The notes: generated from the letters alone by a model not told the origin. 64,000 nucleotides of DNA from an uncultured Bacteroidales bacterium (GCA_902766045.1 CACXCA010000017.1:51259-115258); one strand, 5' to 3'. Counted from the stretch's first letter, positions 35,891-46,003 are shown. Numbers and translations are program-made.

Positions 35891-38800
35891 TTAGCAGTCC
35901 AACGTTTCATTAATATCAAATTCAGGTGCTTCAATAACGAATGTATCACCTATTTCAAAATCACCAACTCCAGAAACACCATTCCATTCACCTTCACTCA
36001 CAAGTGGTTTCACATACACATTCTCGACACATAAGACAGCCCATTTTTTCGAAGGAGCGATTCTAAATTCTTCGACATCTTCTAATGACCACTCATAAAT
36101 ACCGCGCTCATAACAATCCTCAGATGTAGAATATACATGTATGGCTTTAAATCCATACACTAAAGAAACTCCACGAATTGTACGAATAGCATTTTGTAAA
36201 TCCATGACAGAAAAAGAGTGCCCCAACACCGGAGACACATTTCCACTCAACCATGGAGACACGCACAACTCCAACGCTTTACGAACTTGATTCACAACAC
36301 TACCCGAAGAGACTCCTCCTTGTGTTTTCACTCCACAGAACAAAGTCACATACTCATATTCCGGATTAATCACATCGACATAAACAAAAGGAGATATATA
36401 ATTCTTAAGACATACCTCCATCTCTCGCAACTCGGAATCAGTACACAAAGGCACCGTTTCAATCGTCTCCTTTTTTTTAAGAACAACCAAAGTGACAAGA
36501 GGATGTCTTCCTGTTTTTTTTACATCAACCTGAGGGAGACACACTACTCTATCGATTTGCAAAAAATTCTGTAAAATCAACTTTTCATAATCATCTGCCA
36601 GTAATGCTCTATTCCTATGAGATATTCTCTCTTTGATTCTTATCTGCATCTCATCTGATAATTCTTTTTCTCTTCGTCCTTTAATCGGAGAGACTTGTGT
36701 GCACGATTCTATACCAACAATAGAACTAAATTCTTCATCGGTCTCTTCTGTTTCTACCTGAACAACATTCGTATAAACCATCTTTGCTTTAGCACACCTT
36801 TTATAATCTTTTTCCACCAATGCAGAAATCCATAAACAACCATTAGCGTCTAGCATATCCGATAAAACCATCTCAGGCATTAACAATGAGACATAACCGC
36901 TCTCCAATAGTCCATTTGTAGTGTCCGACAACACATTTGAATCAGGAAAATTTATCCAGCCTTCTTCCGTTCGATATGACCAAGTTATTTTAGGAATATT
37001 CCACATCTCAACCATCATATCATTTAATTCAAGATAAAAATTCAAGACAGAGACGCCCAAAGTTCCGGTTAGAGAAATAACCAATCTACCGCCCTCCTCC
37101 ATTCCATTAATAAGCGGAATGGGACTCATGAAGTTATCTTTTCTGTCAGAAAATCCGAAAGCAGGTTGCAAATAAGAAACATCGATTTCAGATGCCCCCC
37201 CCGCTATGAATTCTGTTTCTGCTTCAGCCTTATATCCCATACTAATGCTATCAATCATAGGTGTCACGGGTTGTTTCGGTATAGGTAACGGATGTTTTAT
37301 TTTGCTGTTTAGCAACATCGTTTCTGCAAAGATTTTATGGTAGAGGGATTCTCCGAAACCCATGTAAGGGGAAGAGAATACAAACCTATAAAAGCCACAT
37401 GGCACACTACCATATTCGAACTCCAAATTATCAAGATGATTATCGGTTATTGCTGGTAAAGACAAAGAGAAAAATGACTTCTCCACAAGAGTTCCATCAG
37501 GTGTAGGTTTCTCGTCTAATGATGTTCTAAACATATATTGTTCATCGCTATTCAAAGAAGGTTTCCACGAATACCCACTCAAATACTCTCCTTTAACCCT
37601 AAATGACGTATTATCTATAATTTCGGAATCATTAGACACATACGAAGAATAGTATTCCTTCATTCCACATCTATCATTTGGCAAACCTCTCCATGACAAA
37701 GAAAGATCCACTTGAGATACCCTCTTATTCATCATCTCTTCGCTACCAACAACAAACCATGAACCTAACACAGCACTACTTCCAAATGGACTGAAAGGTT
37801 GTGTTACATCCACTTGCCCTAAATCATTATGTAACTGAAAGTTCTTTAATCCATCAACAGCAACAGATACCTTAACTTTTTTCAATTTAATCACTCGGCA
37901 CCAACTGTATGAATATAACCAAGCTCTGGTTGATACCATCATCCGGATTTCTGGATTTGAGCATTCCTCTAAGGCAACTAAGGCTGGAAAATTTGAATCT
38001 AAATCAATAGAAATAGACAAGCCTCCTTCCGTATTCGTTTCATAAAAATCCATTAAAAAGGTTTCCGTTTCTATTAAACCCATAGAAGTAGTCAAAAAAA
38101 TACGGAAAGTCCCTTCATTCAAAACCTTATTTTGAGCCTCTTTTTCACTAATCCGCTGACATTGACCAACTTGTCTGATCATATCCTTAAAATAAGACAC
38201 AGAATCCTCAGTAAGCACATAATGGACATCAATGTGTCTGTGTCCACCCTCCAACTTAAATATTGAGCTTCTTAGTCCAATGCCTAATTTCTTATCACGA
38301 TTATCATCCTTTGGAACAAAAGAAGACAAAGTTAGATTCGTCACATAATTTAAATCCGATTCCGGGTGCCGTTCTTTTGTCTTTCCTATTTCCAACCATG
38401 ACAAACTATTTAACTCAACTGGTGTCAGAGCCAAATCAGAAAGAGTTCTACCACAAATCGTTTTACCCTCTTGATTGATCCAGATTCGAGTATTAGCAGG
38501 GAGGGTAAACGAAGGTATTCCTTGTGCAAATTTTGCAGAAACCCAAAATTTACCATTTTGTTCTTTTCGACACTTTACTCCTAAGATCTTATCATAATAA
38601 AAATCATTAATACCTTGCAATCTACAATTGAAAGATTCTGTCATTTTTGCATATTTAGAAAGGAAATAAACCATCAAGGACAATGATGGATCCATGTTTC
38701 CATTATGCATTATCTCTTGCAGATAGATAGGCATTTTCGACTGTAAAGATTCTATTAAGGCAACAAGTTGATGTCCAGTCCTAAACAGAAAATCATGTGC

Positions 38801-39322
38801 AGATGACAATGATATATCATTTATCATAGCACATTTCCATATACCCTCTAGATTTTCAAATTCTAAAGTTGGAAAAAGTCTGCACATCTCCTGATAAATA
38901 GCAGACCATTTATCTTTTATATATTCATTTAAATCAGTTAAAAGAAGATAAGGATAAGACTCTTGAATAGAAGCCCACTCCATTCGTTTTCTCCAATCTT
39001 CAATACAGTTCAACTTGGTTTTAATTTCCCCTTTTATTAAATCCTCCACGGAAGGATTTGTACCAATAGAATGGAGTAATGGCTGAATATCAGACATATC
39101 GCAAGACATGATTTCTGTACAAACGGAGATTGGCTGATATTTATATATATCAGCCAAAGACTCACAATTTCCATTCGGAAGCATAAACTTTTTTTGAGCA
39201 GCTGACTTCATGGCTTTACATAATAACCTATTAAAATCTGCATCTAAAAAAGTTATGTTTGAACAAGTCTTACGCGTTCTATTAGACCGCGCAGTTCCTC
39301 TTATATTATAAATGCTCCTCAT
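35891..39322 (-). CDS. eCIS baseplate J-like protein (Afp11-like)
   Basis: This 1143-residue protein is called from ATG 39322, overlapping the gp25-like gene by 17 bases; the open frame extends 11 codons further but those lie deeper in that gene. The C-terminal third carries J-like features: an arginine-rich EMQIRIKERISHRNRALLAD helix leading to DYEKLILQNFLQIDRVVCLP, the usual place where baseplate J proteins join to the wedge, and an LVTLVVLKK strand. The rest is strand-rich. As the largest baseplate subunit it should connect the spike hub to the sheath ring. It belongs to the middle of the operon. Confidence 0.82.
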   Translation of the reverse strand: MRSIYNIRGTARSNRTRKTCSNITFLDADFNRLLCKAMKSAAQKKFMLPNGNCESLADIYKYQPISVCTEIMSCDMSDIQPLLHSIGTNPSVEDLIKGEIKTKLNCIEDWRKRMEWASIQESYPYLLLTDLNEYIKDKWSAIYQEMCRLFPTLEFENLEGIWKCAMINDISLSSAHDFLFRTGHQLVALIESLQSKMPIYLQEIMHNGNMDPSLSLMVYFLSKYAKMTESFNCRLQGINDFYYDKILGVKCRKEQNGKFWVSAKFAQGIPSFTLPANTRIWINQEGKTICGRTLSDLALTPVELNSLSWLEIGKTKERHPESDLNYVTNLTLSSFVPKDDNRDKKLGIGLRSSIFKLEGGHRHIDVHYVLTEDSVSYFKDMIRQVGQCQRISEKEAQNKVLNEGTFRIFLTTSMGLIETETFLMDFYETNTEGGLSISIDLDSNFPALVALEECSNPEIRMMVSTRAWLYSYSWCRVIKLKKVKVSVAVDGLKNFQLHNDLGQVDVTQPFSPFGSSAVLGSWFVVGSEEMMNKRVSQVDLSLSWRGLPNDRCGMKEYYSSYVSNDSEIIDNTSFRVKGEYLSGYSWKPSLNSDEQYMFRTSLDEKPTPDGTLVEKSFFSLSLPAITDNHLDNLEFEYGSVPCGFYRFVFSSPYMGFGESLYHKIFAETMLLNSKIKHPLPIPKQPVTPMIDSISMGYKAEAETEFIAGGASEIDVSYLQPAFGFSDRKDNFMSPIPLINGMEEGGRLVISLTGTLGVSVLNFYLELNDMMVEMWNIPKITWSYRTEEGWINFPDSNVLSDTTNGLLESGYVSLLMPEMVLSDMLDANGCLWISALVEKDYKRCAKAKMVYTNVVQVETEETDEEFSSIVGIESCTQVSPIKGRREKELSDEMQIRIKERISHRNRALLADDYEKLILQNFLQIDRVVCLPQVDVKKTGRHPLVTLVVLKKKETIETVPLCTDSELREMEVCLKNYISPFVYVDVINPEYEYVTLFCGVKTQGGVSSGSVVNQVRKALELCVSPWLSGNVSPVLGHSFSVMDLQNAIRTIRGVSLVYGFKAIHVYSTSEDCYERGIYEWSLEDVEEFRIAPSKKWAVLCVENVYVKPLVSEGEWNGVSGVGDFEIGDTFVIEAPEFDINETLDC

Positions 39323-39701
39323 AGTAATACGGGAATACCAAATTACTTCTAACATTTGTCAATCGAATGGTATAACGTAATTCTATTCGTAATACACCGT
39401 TATACTCATCCGTCATATCTAAAAATATATCGTTAAGCGTTATTCTAGGTTCAAAGTATAACACAGCCTCTTCGATAGCCGCCTTCAACTGAGTTCTTGT
39501 TGTCAAATCCATATTATGACAAATCATGTCATAAATACCGATGCCATATTCTGGCTGCAAAAACCTTTCACCCTTACGCGTACTCATCAACACGATAAGA
39601 CTCTGTCGAATATCCTCCTCTTCTGACACCATTCTCGTTGGTGTATGTGCTTTATCAAATGACGGTGGGAAAGACCACCCTTGACCTAAAAAAGATGACA
39701 T
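39306..39701 (-). CDS. gp25-like baseplate wedge protein
   Basis: This 131-residue protein is a clear GPW/gp25 family member (T4 gp25, T6SS TssE, Afp9 classes). Marks are EEDIRQSLIVLMSTRKGERFLQPEYGIGIYDMI (about residues 28-60, with the conserved Arg-Gln-Ser helix and GERxxxPEYG turn) and the FEPRITLNDI strand with VRIELRYTI-type end. The protein contacts the first sheath ring. Its gene overlaps the next gene start. Confidence 0.95.
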   Translation of the reverse strand: MSSFLGQGWSFPPSFDKAHTPTRMVSEEEDIRQSLIVLMSTRKGERFLQPEYGIGIYDMICHNMDLTTRTQLKAAIEEAVLYFEPRITLNDIFLDMTDEYNGVLRIELRYTIRLTNVRSNLVFPYYYEEHL

Positions 39702-39763
39702 TTTTTTGATATTTATATCTTAACAATAAATCTTTTACACGTACAGAAAAAAAACTCATGTTT

Positions 39764-40060
39764 TTATCCAATTAGCACAGTTGGGCATCCAAGGACAATA
39801 GTTCCTCCATGAGCAGTTGTATCCCCTACTCTTGCCGCGGGTCTATTTCCAATAAAAACGGTAGAGGATCCCGTTACAATCGTATCAGGAGGGCCAACAC
39901 ACGTACACGTATCCCCTACCACAGAAGCTGGCAATCCACCAATCAGGACTGTTGGCACTCCAGGTCCAATAATAGGTCCGCCCACATGAGGTACAGGAGG
40001 CGTACCTGGTGTTTGCATAGGACACGCGTGCATATCTGTTACTCTAGCTGCTAATCCCAT
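39764..40060 (-). CDS. PAAR spike-tip protein
   Basis: This 98-residue protein consists of a PAAR domain: MGLAARVTDMHACPMQTPG, repeated VxxxGxPAxxVGD turns (LPASVVGDTCTC, RPAARVGDTTAHGG) and a final GCPTVLIG. His and Cys residues that would bind the tip metal are present. No C-terminal extension means it carries no fused effector. It caps the VgrG-like spike encoded 12 bases upstream... in the direction of transcription it follows the spike gene directly. Confidence 0.95.
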   Translation of the reverse strand: MGLAARVTDMHACPMQTPGTPPVPHVGGPIIGPGVPTVLIGGLPASVVGDTCTCVGPPDTIVTGSSTVFIGNRPAARVGDTTAHGGTIVLGCPTVLIG

Positions 40061-40071
40061 AATCTATCTGT

Positions 40072-41862
40072 TTAATTAATTTTCACTAATGCACCTTTAA
40101 TTGTAGTATTCACAGAAGAAGAAACCTCTGTTGCTAATGATGAATTAACCTTGGCATTTATTTTGGCCTTCAACTCTATATTTTTAGCTTCCATCTTCAA
40201 GTCTCCAGTACTAGTTGACATCTGAATGTTTTTCTTTGCTGACATCTTTATATCTGTCGCATCAATCGTAAGTGTTTTTTTTGTACTGATAGCAATACCA
40301 TCACCTGTCATCTCCAATTTATTGGCATTTTGATCTACGACTGTGACTTTCTTTTCCTTTTCACAAATCAGTATTTCATTACCACCTGGAGTGCCTATCT
40401 TAATGGATTGATTTTCATCATCCATCAAAAAAGTCATTTTTTTAGGTGATACAATAGCTCTTTTGAAATTCTGATCATCATACTGAAACAAAGCATTGTT
40501 TTTAGAACTATACAAAGAGCCTAAAATGATTGCCATCGTCGGGTCATTATTGACAAACCCTAGAATAACCTCATCGCCAACCAAAGGAACGAAATGACAG
40601 CCAGAGCCATTGGAAGCCAACATTTGAGAAAGACGAGCCCATACACACCCTTCATTATCATTATGCAATGGTAGTTTCACTTGTACTCTGAATTCAGACA
40701 TGGGATCACCACTCAACTTCTGTACCACACCGATATGTAATCCTTCTATTCCCGGCAAAAATCCAGATGCAGCAGGAGCCATCACATCAGTTTGTTCTGT
40801 TATATTGAAAGATGACACACCCATACCCACTTCCGTTATCCATGACCCTGGTTGATAAATATGCGTAACACTTCCAACAAAAACATTTCCGTTAAACCGA
40901 TCGCCCATTCCCTCTAATTTGATCATGCAACAAGGTTCCACATCAGCACAACCACAGAAAGAAAACTTACCTCTGTATCTAGACAAATTAGACCTCATCA
41001 ACTGTGATGTTCCCCAGTCTTTAAGAACAGCATTATCATCACAAGCTTCATTTTGCAAAAAGAGTTTCTGAGAACCCATAAAACCAGACAATTGTGAAGA
41101 AGTAACATTTCCTTGATTATTCTCTTTCGTAGAATTCACCTCAGAAAAAAGCAATCTTTGCTCTTTCGGACTCCACCCAACACACTGAGCAGAAGAGACC
41201 TGATTCTCTGCTATCAATTCTGCGTCAAAAGAATACATATCATGACCATATTTAACCGTCAGCACCTCCTTCTTTGAAAAATCAGGAGCAACAGCTTCGA
41301 CTGTCTTGTCTTTGGTTGTCAACAACAAACCACAAGCATCAGCTCTGGAAAGAGCAAAATCCCAATCTGTACAATAGTATTGCACCATCTGCTCATGTTT
41401 AACCTGTGTCACATCAGATTTCACGGATAGGCCATTCGAGCTCAAGACTTCAGAAATTATTTCCTTATCAGACTTTTTAATAAAAACTCTGTTTTTCCTT
41501 TGGATTGTTGCTTTAATCGCATGACTCTTACAAGTAACAAGAAGCAACATAGGACCAGACATATCATTTAACATACGGATACGCTGCGATGTAACCACCC
41601 CACTGAAAACTTTTTTGTTATCACTCTCAAAACCCAAAAGGATATCAATTTTAGAACCAATCATGAAGTAAGATGCCGCACTTTCCGGTATATTAGATTT
41701 AGGCATATCGCCACAATAAACCTGAATTTCAGCATAACCTATACGATTCACTTCATGAACAACTTTTATCTGTCGATATCGAAGTTTTTGACTCAACACA
41801 GTCCCATCGCTACGAATTTCGTACGTAACTGACTTACCGAAATTATCAATCGTTGTCTTCAT
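40072..41862 (-). CDS. VgrG/gp5-gp27-like spike protein (Afp8-like)
   Basis: This 596-residue protein starts at ATG 41862 (MKTTIDN); a GTG two codons earlier is unlikely. Residues about 1-340 match the gp27-like hub, with VTSQRIRMLND and DWDFALSRADACGLLL. An OB-fold region follows (LHIGVVQKLSGDPMSEFRVQVKLP, then a VPLVGDEVILGFVNNDP end). The last 130 residues are a repetitive Lys/Ser/Thr beta-helix (SAKKNIQMSTSTGDLKMEAK) that should form the trimeric needle. There is no lysozyme insertion or fused effector. PAAR follows immediately. Confidence 0.93.
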   Translation of the reverse strand: MKTTIDNFGKSVTYEIRSDGTVLSQKLRYRQIKVVHEVNRIGYAEIQVYCGDMPKSNIPESAASYFMIGSKIDILLGFESDNKKVFSGVVTSQRIRMLNDMSGPMLLLVTCKSHAIKATIQRKNRVFIKKSDKEIISEVLSSNGLSVKSDVTQVKHEQMVQYYCTDWDFALSRADACGLLLTTKDKTVEAVAPDFSKKEVLTVKYGHDMYSFDAELIAENQVSSAQCVGWSPKEQRLLFSEVNSTKENNQGNVTSSQLSGFMGSQKLFLQNEACDDNAVLKDWGTSQLMRSNLSRYRGKFSFCGCADVEPCCMIKLEGMGDRFNGNVFVGSVTHIYQPGSWITEVGMGVSSFNITEQTDVMAPAASGFLPGIEGLHIGVVQKLSGDPMSEFRVQVKLPLHNDNEGCVWARLSQMLASNGSGCHFVPLVGDEVILGFVNNDPTMAIILGSLYSSKNNALFQYDDQNFKRAIVSPKKMTFLMDDENQSIKIGTPGGNEILICEKEKKVTVVDQNANKLEMTGDGIAISTKKTLTIDATDIKMSAKKNIQMSTSTGDLKMEAKNIELKAKINAKVNSSLATEVSSSVNTTIKGALVKIN

Positions 41863-41871
41863 AATCACAAT

Positions 41872-42528
41872 CTAATTTTTATCCGACAAAGGAGGGAAAA
41901 AAAGTTTCGTGCCAGGAGCAAGATGCCTGAACCCAGACAAACCATTCACACGAGCGACATCAGTTACATATCCGATAGAACCATAGACTTCTTTACATAA
42001 CTGAGGCAACGTATCCCCAGCCTTGACAGTAAAGAGGTGAGAAAGATCTGGGGAACTCGTGTTTTTTTCTTTCTCTTCCGTCTCCACATCAACAAACTGA
42101 GATATTTGCAAATCAACTTCTGCCCGCAAAGGTTCTCCGTCAGCAGCAAACAACGTATATTTAACGCTCTTACTACTTAAACGTCCCTTAAAATTCAATG
42201 TACCCCAAACAACTTTTAAAAACGGAGTTTCATGTGTCTTACCAACATATTTTTCACAAACCTTTTCAAGCTTTTTTATGCTATCGTCAATAGAATTTGA
42301 CCCTATTATAACACCCGTATTGTCTAAATAGAATTTCATAGAGAATTTTTTCCCTTCTAATCCTTTGAATGTAGGCGATTTCTCGCCTACACTTTGAGGA
42401 TTGTTATATGTAATTCCACTATTTTCCGAGTACTCAACAGGATTGACCAGCATCGAAAAACGTCCTTGTTCCGAGCTATACTTACAATCTGTATAAGATA
42501 TTATCTCCAGTTTTTTTAAAGTGCTCAA
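41872..42528 (-). CDS. LysM-domain tube/baseplate adaptor (Afp7-like)
   Basis: This 218-residue protein ends in a LysM domain (about residues 165-213: FTVKAGDTLPQLCKEVYG, then LAPGTKLFFPP). The N-terminal part resembles gp53/Afp7-type adaptors that link tube and spike, with LVNPVEYSENSGITYNN and KFSMKFYLDNTG strands. A gap of about 65 bases separates it from the DUF5908 gene upstream. Confidence 0.9.
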   Translation of the reverse strand: MSTLKKLEIISYTDCKYSSEQGRFSMLVNPVEYSENSGITYNNPQSVGEKSPTFKGLEGKKFSMKFYLDNTGVIIGSNSIDDSIKKLEKVCEKYVGKTHETPFLKVVWGTLNFKGRLSSKSVKYTLFAADGEPLRAEVDLQISQFVDVETEEKEKNTSSPDLSHLFTVKAGDTLPQLCKEVYGSIGYVTDVARVNGLSGFRHLAPGTKLFFPPLSDKN

Positions 42529-42593
42529 TGTATTGAATTTTAAATATTTTCACCTTGCTATCTAATAGAAGCATAGTCAAAGAACCTACTGAT

Positions 42594-42770
42594 TTATCTA
42601 TCGTTCTTTACCTTTCTGTCTGAAGTACTTACTTCTATACCATAATTCAGTTCAAGGTCACAAAGTACCTGTTGTTTAACCTCTTTTACGACCTCTTCTA
42701 ATTTTTCAGACCATTTCGGATTAGACTCTACAGTAGTCTTAACAATTATTTCCTTGATAACAATAGACAT
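42594..42770 (-). CDS. DUF5908 small eCIS protein
   Basis: This 58-residue protein begins MSIVIKEIIVKTTV, the typical start of the DUF5908 family (Afp6-like small proteins found between tube and LysM genes in eCIS loci). Residues about 20-40 form a charged helix. The start ATG at 42770 overlaps by one base the stop of the upstream tube gene (TAATG), and the TAA stop is at 42594-42596. Operon position and N-terminus together support it as a real gene. Confidence 0.85.
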   Translation of the reverse strand: MSIVIKEIIVKTTVESNPKWSEKLEEVVKEVKQQVLCDLELNYGIEVSTSDRKVKNDR

Positions 42771-43204
42771 TATAAATATCTTGTAATTCTATAAAATGCT
42801 AACTCAGTTGTCTCCATCACCAATTCTCCATTCTTCGCGGAAAAATTTCCCACATCCCATTTTACTGGATATGCATCAGAAATATACCACATACACTGTT
42901 TGTTTCCATCTGAATCCAACAAAGAAATCATCAGATCCATCGTCGTAACGTTCTTTTCATCTTCGAAGGTACAGCTCACCCAATTATCAAAAATATCTCT
43001 AATAATAGGATTGATAGCTCTTTTAAGAACAAGGTTGCCATGCTTTAGTTCCTTAGGAACTTCATAACCAACTCCTCCACCCTCTGGAATATGAACAAGT
43101 TCAATCTGCTGATTCAACCCAGAAACTTCGTGAAACCGAAGACTGATTCCGAGTATCTGTACATCAAAATAGAAAGAGACAGGATAAGACCACAAGTCCA
43201 GCAT
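42770..43204 (-). CDS. Tube-initiator-like protein (Afp5-like)
   Basis: This 144-residue protein has the phage gp19/Afp tube fold: YPVSFYFDVQILGISLRFHEVSGLN, ELKHGNLVLKRAI, a VSCTFE segment and a final strand ELVMETTELAFYRI. It is a paralogue of the inner-tube protein encoded just upstream and, from the order in other eCIS loci, should form the first tube ring on the spike. Confidence 0.9.
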   Translation of the reverse strand: MLDLWSYPVSFYFDVQILGISLRFHEVSGLNQQIELVHIPEGGGVGYEVPKELKHGNLVLKRAINPIIRDIFDNWVSCTFEDEKNVTTMDLMISLLDSDGNKQCMWYISDAYPVKWDVGNFSAKNGELVMETTELAFYRITRYL

Positions 43205-43214
43205 AAATCAGAAA

Positions 43215-43667
43215 TTATTTATTTTCAATAACAAGACCTTCATGAACTAGAGTGATTCCCTCTACAGCAGCTTCATTGCCATCTGATTTTAGCGTAAGTC
43301 CTGTGACCTTTGAAGGCCATGCATTCTTTAACTTCCAAACCATAGTGGCATTACCCTGCTCATCCAAAAGGCTGATTGTCACACTTCGTCTCTTAATGGT
43401 ATTCATTTTGATTTCATTAAACCAATCAAAAAACTTATTATCATGAACAAACACTCCTTTTTTGAGTTCCACATCACTGTTTTTCTTGATTCCAGGCATC
43501 TTAATTGTAGAGAACTCTGGACTATTTCCATGTCTATACTCTATAACCTGAACCTCAGTATTCAATCCTGTAACCTCTTTTACTGCAATTTCTCCCAAAT
43601 CTTCAATTTCAACTTTGAAATAAAACACGGGCAATGGCCACACGTTATCTTGAACTTCTCCTGCCAT
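43215..43667 (-). CDS. Inner tube protein (Afp1/Hcp-like)
   Basis: This 150-residue protein is a clear eCIS tube subunit: VFYFKVEIEDLGEIAVKEVTGLNTE, an EYRHGNSPEF turn, PGIKKNSDVELKKGVFVHDNKFFDWFN, and the ending GNEAAVEGITLVHEGLVIENK. It forms stacked hexamers that carry cargo. It lies 42 bases after the sheath stop, in the standard sheath-tube order. Confidence 0.95.
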   Translation of the reverse strand: MAGEVQDNVWPLPVFYFKVEIEDLGEIAVKEVTGLNTEVQVIEYRHGNSPEFSTIKMPGIKKNSDVELKKGVFVHDNKFFDWFNEIKMNTIKRRSVTISLLDEQGNATMVWKLKNAWPSKVTGLTLKSDGNEAAVEGITLVHEGLVIENK

Positions 43668-43709
43668 ATATTAATTCCTTTTATATTTTAGTAAATAATT
43701 ATTCTGTTT

Positions 43710-45200
43710 TTATGACTCCTGCATCTTCTGCTGGAATGTAATTTCAATGAACTCAGCCGGACGTGTTATCGCCACCTGAACAGATACTCTCATAATGCCT
43801 TCCAACACATCTTCTGGAGTCATAGTATCCCCTAATCCCACATGTACATTGAAAGCCTCATCAGGTGTTGCACCTGCCAAACCTCCTCTTTTCCAAATAC
43901 CATTCAGAAAGTTTTGAATCATGGTACGGACATTCAACCATGTGTTAAATTCATTAGGTTCAAAAACATACGTTTTTGCTGCATTCTTAATGGATTCTTC
44001 AAGCATAATCATTGTACGACGTACGTTTACATATCTCCAATCAAGAGAATTTCCATCCAATGTACGTGCACCCCATACTTTCACACCATCGCCGACAAAG
44101 AAACGAATAGCATTCAATGCCTTTCCATTCAACGGAACGTTTAGGTCTTCCTGATCTTCGTTAGTTAAATTAACAGCAGGTGAGATTACTGAGTTAATAG
44201 ATAAATTTGCAGGAGCCTTCCATACACCTCTTGAATTATCGACACGAGTGTACACTCCAGCCATCGCAGCAGAAGGAGCAAGAAGATTAAGCTGGCGACA
44301 CATTTCAGCAATAACGGCTTGATAAATCAAACTAACCTGATTTAAGGTCTTATGCATTGTAGCCTTATCATTATCAGACAACTTAGAAAAATCCTGTTCA
44401 TACAATGCAGACAATGCTGTTTGCGCAGATTCAGGTTTACTTTGCAACTCTTCTGTAAGTAAATCCTTTAAACCTGCTTCATCAATATTTTCAAAAGACA
44501 AATCTCTCTCTTGTACGATTGACGTATTTACCCAAGGATAATATGCTGCAGCAAAATCTAAATAATCACTTCCTATCTTTTCTCTAAAATCATCAATCAC
44601 ATTACCAGACGGATCATTTCTATCTTTGTAACCATCATATACATCAAGAATGGCTATTCTATTTCGCATCTTTTGTCCGCAATGCTCCAAAATTGCCGTC
44701 TGGACAGAAGCACAATCTGCAGCATTTTTCAGGCTGACAGCTTCTGGACATATCACCATCGTCGGTTCCTGTTCCTTTAAAAGAGTAATAACACCTTCCT
44801 TTAATTGCTTGCTATCAATATCATCGTTATAGCTACCGACAGAAACAATATAACAGGCGCCACCTCCATTCGCAAAAAACATCTGCATTTGATAATAAAG
44901 CAGATACTTTTCACTATCACGATTCACAACCACCTTTTTGCTTCCACATACCAATGGATTCACATCAGAATCAGAAGCTTCGCTGATTGTAAACTTCACA
45001 CTCGGTGCCCCACCAAAATAAGTTCTAAACTCAGCCATTGATGTAATCTTAAATGGCTTTTTCAATAATGAAACGTTACCGTTTAATGCCCTTTCTGTAT
45101 AACCGATAAAAGCTGGAACTGCAGTAGCAACTTCAACAGTCGAATTGCCAAATGCATTCTTTTCTACGATATAAACTCCAGGGGTTTTCATTGTACCCAT
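43710..45200 (-). CDS. Contractile sheath protein
   Basis: This 496-residue sheath subunit has the family N-terminus TPGVYIVEKNAFGNSTVEVATAVPAFIGYTE, a conserved KAPANLSI and SPAVNLTNEDQEDLNVPLNGKALNAIRF region, WGARTL (about residue 380) and the C-terminal handshake region TRPAEFIEITFQQKMQES. A single sheath gene is present, unlike Afp and PVC loci that have up to three. It is the third gene of the operon. Confidence 0.96.
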   Translation of the reverse strand: MGTMKTPGVYIVEKNAFGNSTVEVATAVPAFIGYTERALNGNVSLLKKPFKITSMAEFRTYFGGAPSVKFTISEASDSDVNPLVCGSKKVVVNRDSEKYLLYYQMQMFFANGGGACYIVSVGSYNDDIDSKQLKEGVITLLKEQEPTMVICPEAVSLKNAADCASVQTAILEHCGQKMRNRIAILDVYDGYKDRNDPSGNVIDDFREKIGSDYLDFAAAYYPWVNTSIVQERDLSFENIDEAGLKDLLTEELQSKPESAQTALSALYEQDFSKLSDNDKATMHKTLNQVSLIYQAVIAEMCRQLNLLAPSAAMAGVYTRVDNSRGVWKAPANLSINSVISPAVNLTNEDQEDLNVPLNGKALNAIRFFVGDGVKVWGARTLDGNSLDWRYVNVRRTMIMLEESIKNAAKTYVFEPNEFNTWLNVRTMIQNFLNGIWKRGGLAGATPDEAFNVHVGLGDTMTPEDVLEGIMRVSVQVAITRPAEFIEITFQQKMQES

Positions 45201-45241
45201 AAATTAAAATTTTAAAATTATTTTGTAATAAAAAAAGAAAA

Positions 45242-46003
45242 TCATATATATAATAACCTAACTATCATATCTTTAGAAATATCCTTAGTCATGACATCTC
45301 CAATAACTGGTGGATCAATATTCTTTTGTATAACTCTTTTGTGATTCGGTCGCTGATTGTCGATTTCAAACAATGTCATTTTCTGATTATTTCGAGCTTT
45401 TAATGGGATTTTTTTCGACGATGCAATCAATAACCCTTTTGCCCCGAACTGCCAAGGAATATCTATAGACATGGGATGCTGAAAAGTAATTGAATCATCA
45501 TTACCATCAATATGATATGTTAAGTCATCTTTCCTATTACCATCAACCATAATTAGATACCCCCATTTCACTGACTTCGTCTTGAAACGCAATACCACCT
45601 CCTTGGAATAGTTGACATTCAACGGAATTTCTAAGAGAAATAAACCTGCAGTCCGCTTCTGTCCCATACCAATAAGAGATTTTTCAACGTCATTAACACC
45701 TGACTTACATCGCAATGTATATTGTCTAAACATATCCAATTCCCCCATCTCAGTGTACAATAAGAATTGATTATCCTTCACACGAAACTCCAACTGCAGT
45801 AAATCATCATCGAAAAAACCAAAATTATTTTCTTCAGCAAGTAACGAAATTGAATTGTCGTTTTTCTCCTTCATCACAACACCTCTTCTTTGCATAATTT
45901 TTTTGGATTCTTCTGTCAACACAAAATCATAATATCTTGAATTGCAACCATCAAAATATTCATGTTCCACTCTAATTACTATCAACTCTTTTAATGCTGG
46001 CAT
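45242..46003 (-). CDS. eCIS protein of unknown function between cap and sheath genes
   Basis: This 253-residue cytoplasmic-type protein lacks signal or membrane segments. It is strand-rich, with the N-terminal LIVIRVEHEYFDGCNSRYYDFVL, a middle CKSGVNDVEKS, a charged RFKTKSVKWGYLIMVD strand, and a Lys-rich C-terminal third. I do not recognise a family. Three bases separate it from the DUF4255 cap gene, so it is tightly coupled and may be a cap- or baseplate-adaptor specific to this lineage. Confidence 0.8.
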   Translation of the reverse strand: MPALKELIVIRVEHEYFDGCNSRYYDFVLTEESKKIMQRRGVVMKEKNDNSISLLAEENNFGFFDDDLLQLEFRVKDNQFLLYTEMGELDMFRQYTLRCKSGVNDVEKSLIGMGQKRTAGLFLLEIPLNVNYSKEVVLRFKTKSVKWGYLIMVDGNRKDDLTYHIDGNDDSITFQHPMSIDIPWQFGAKGLLIASSKKIPLKARNNQKMTLFEIDNQRPNHKRVIQKNIDPPVIGDVMTKDISKDMIVRLLYI

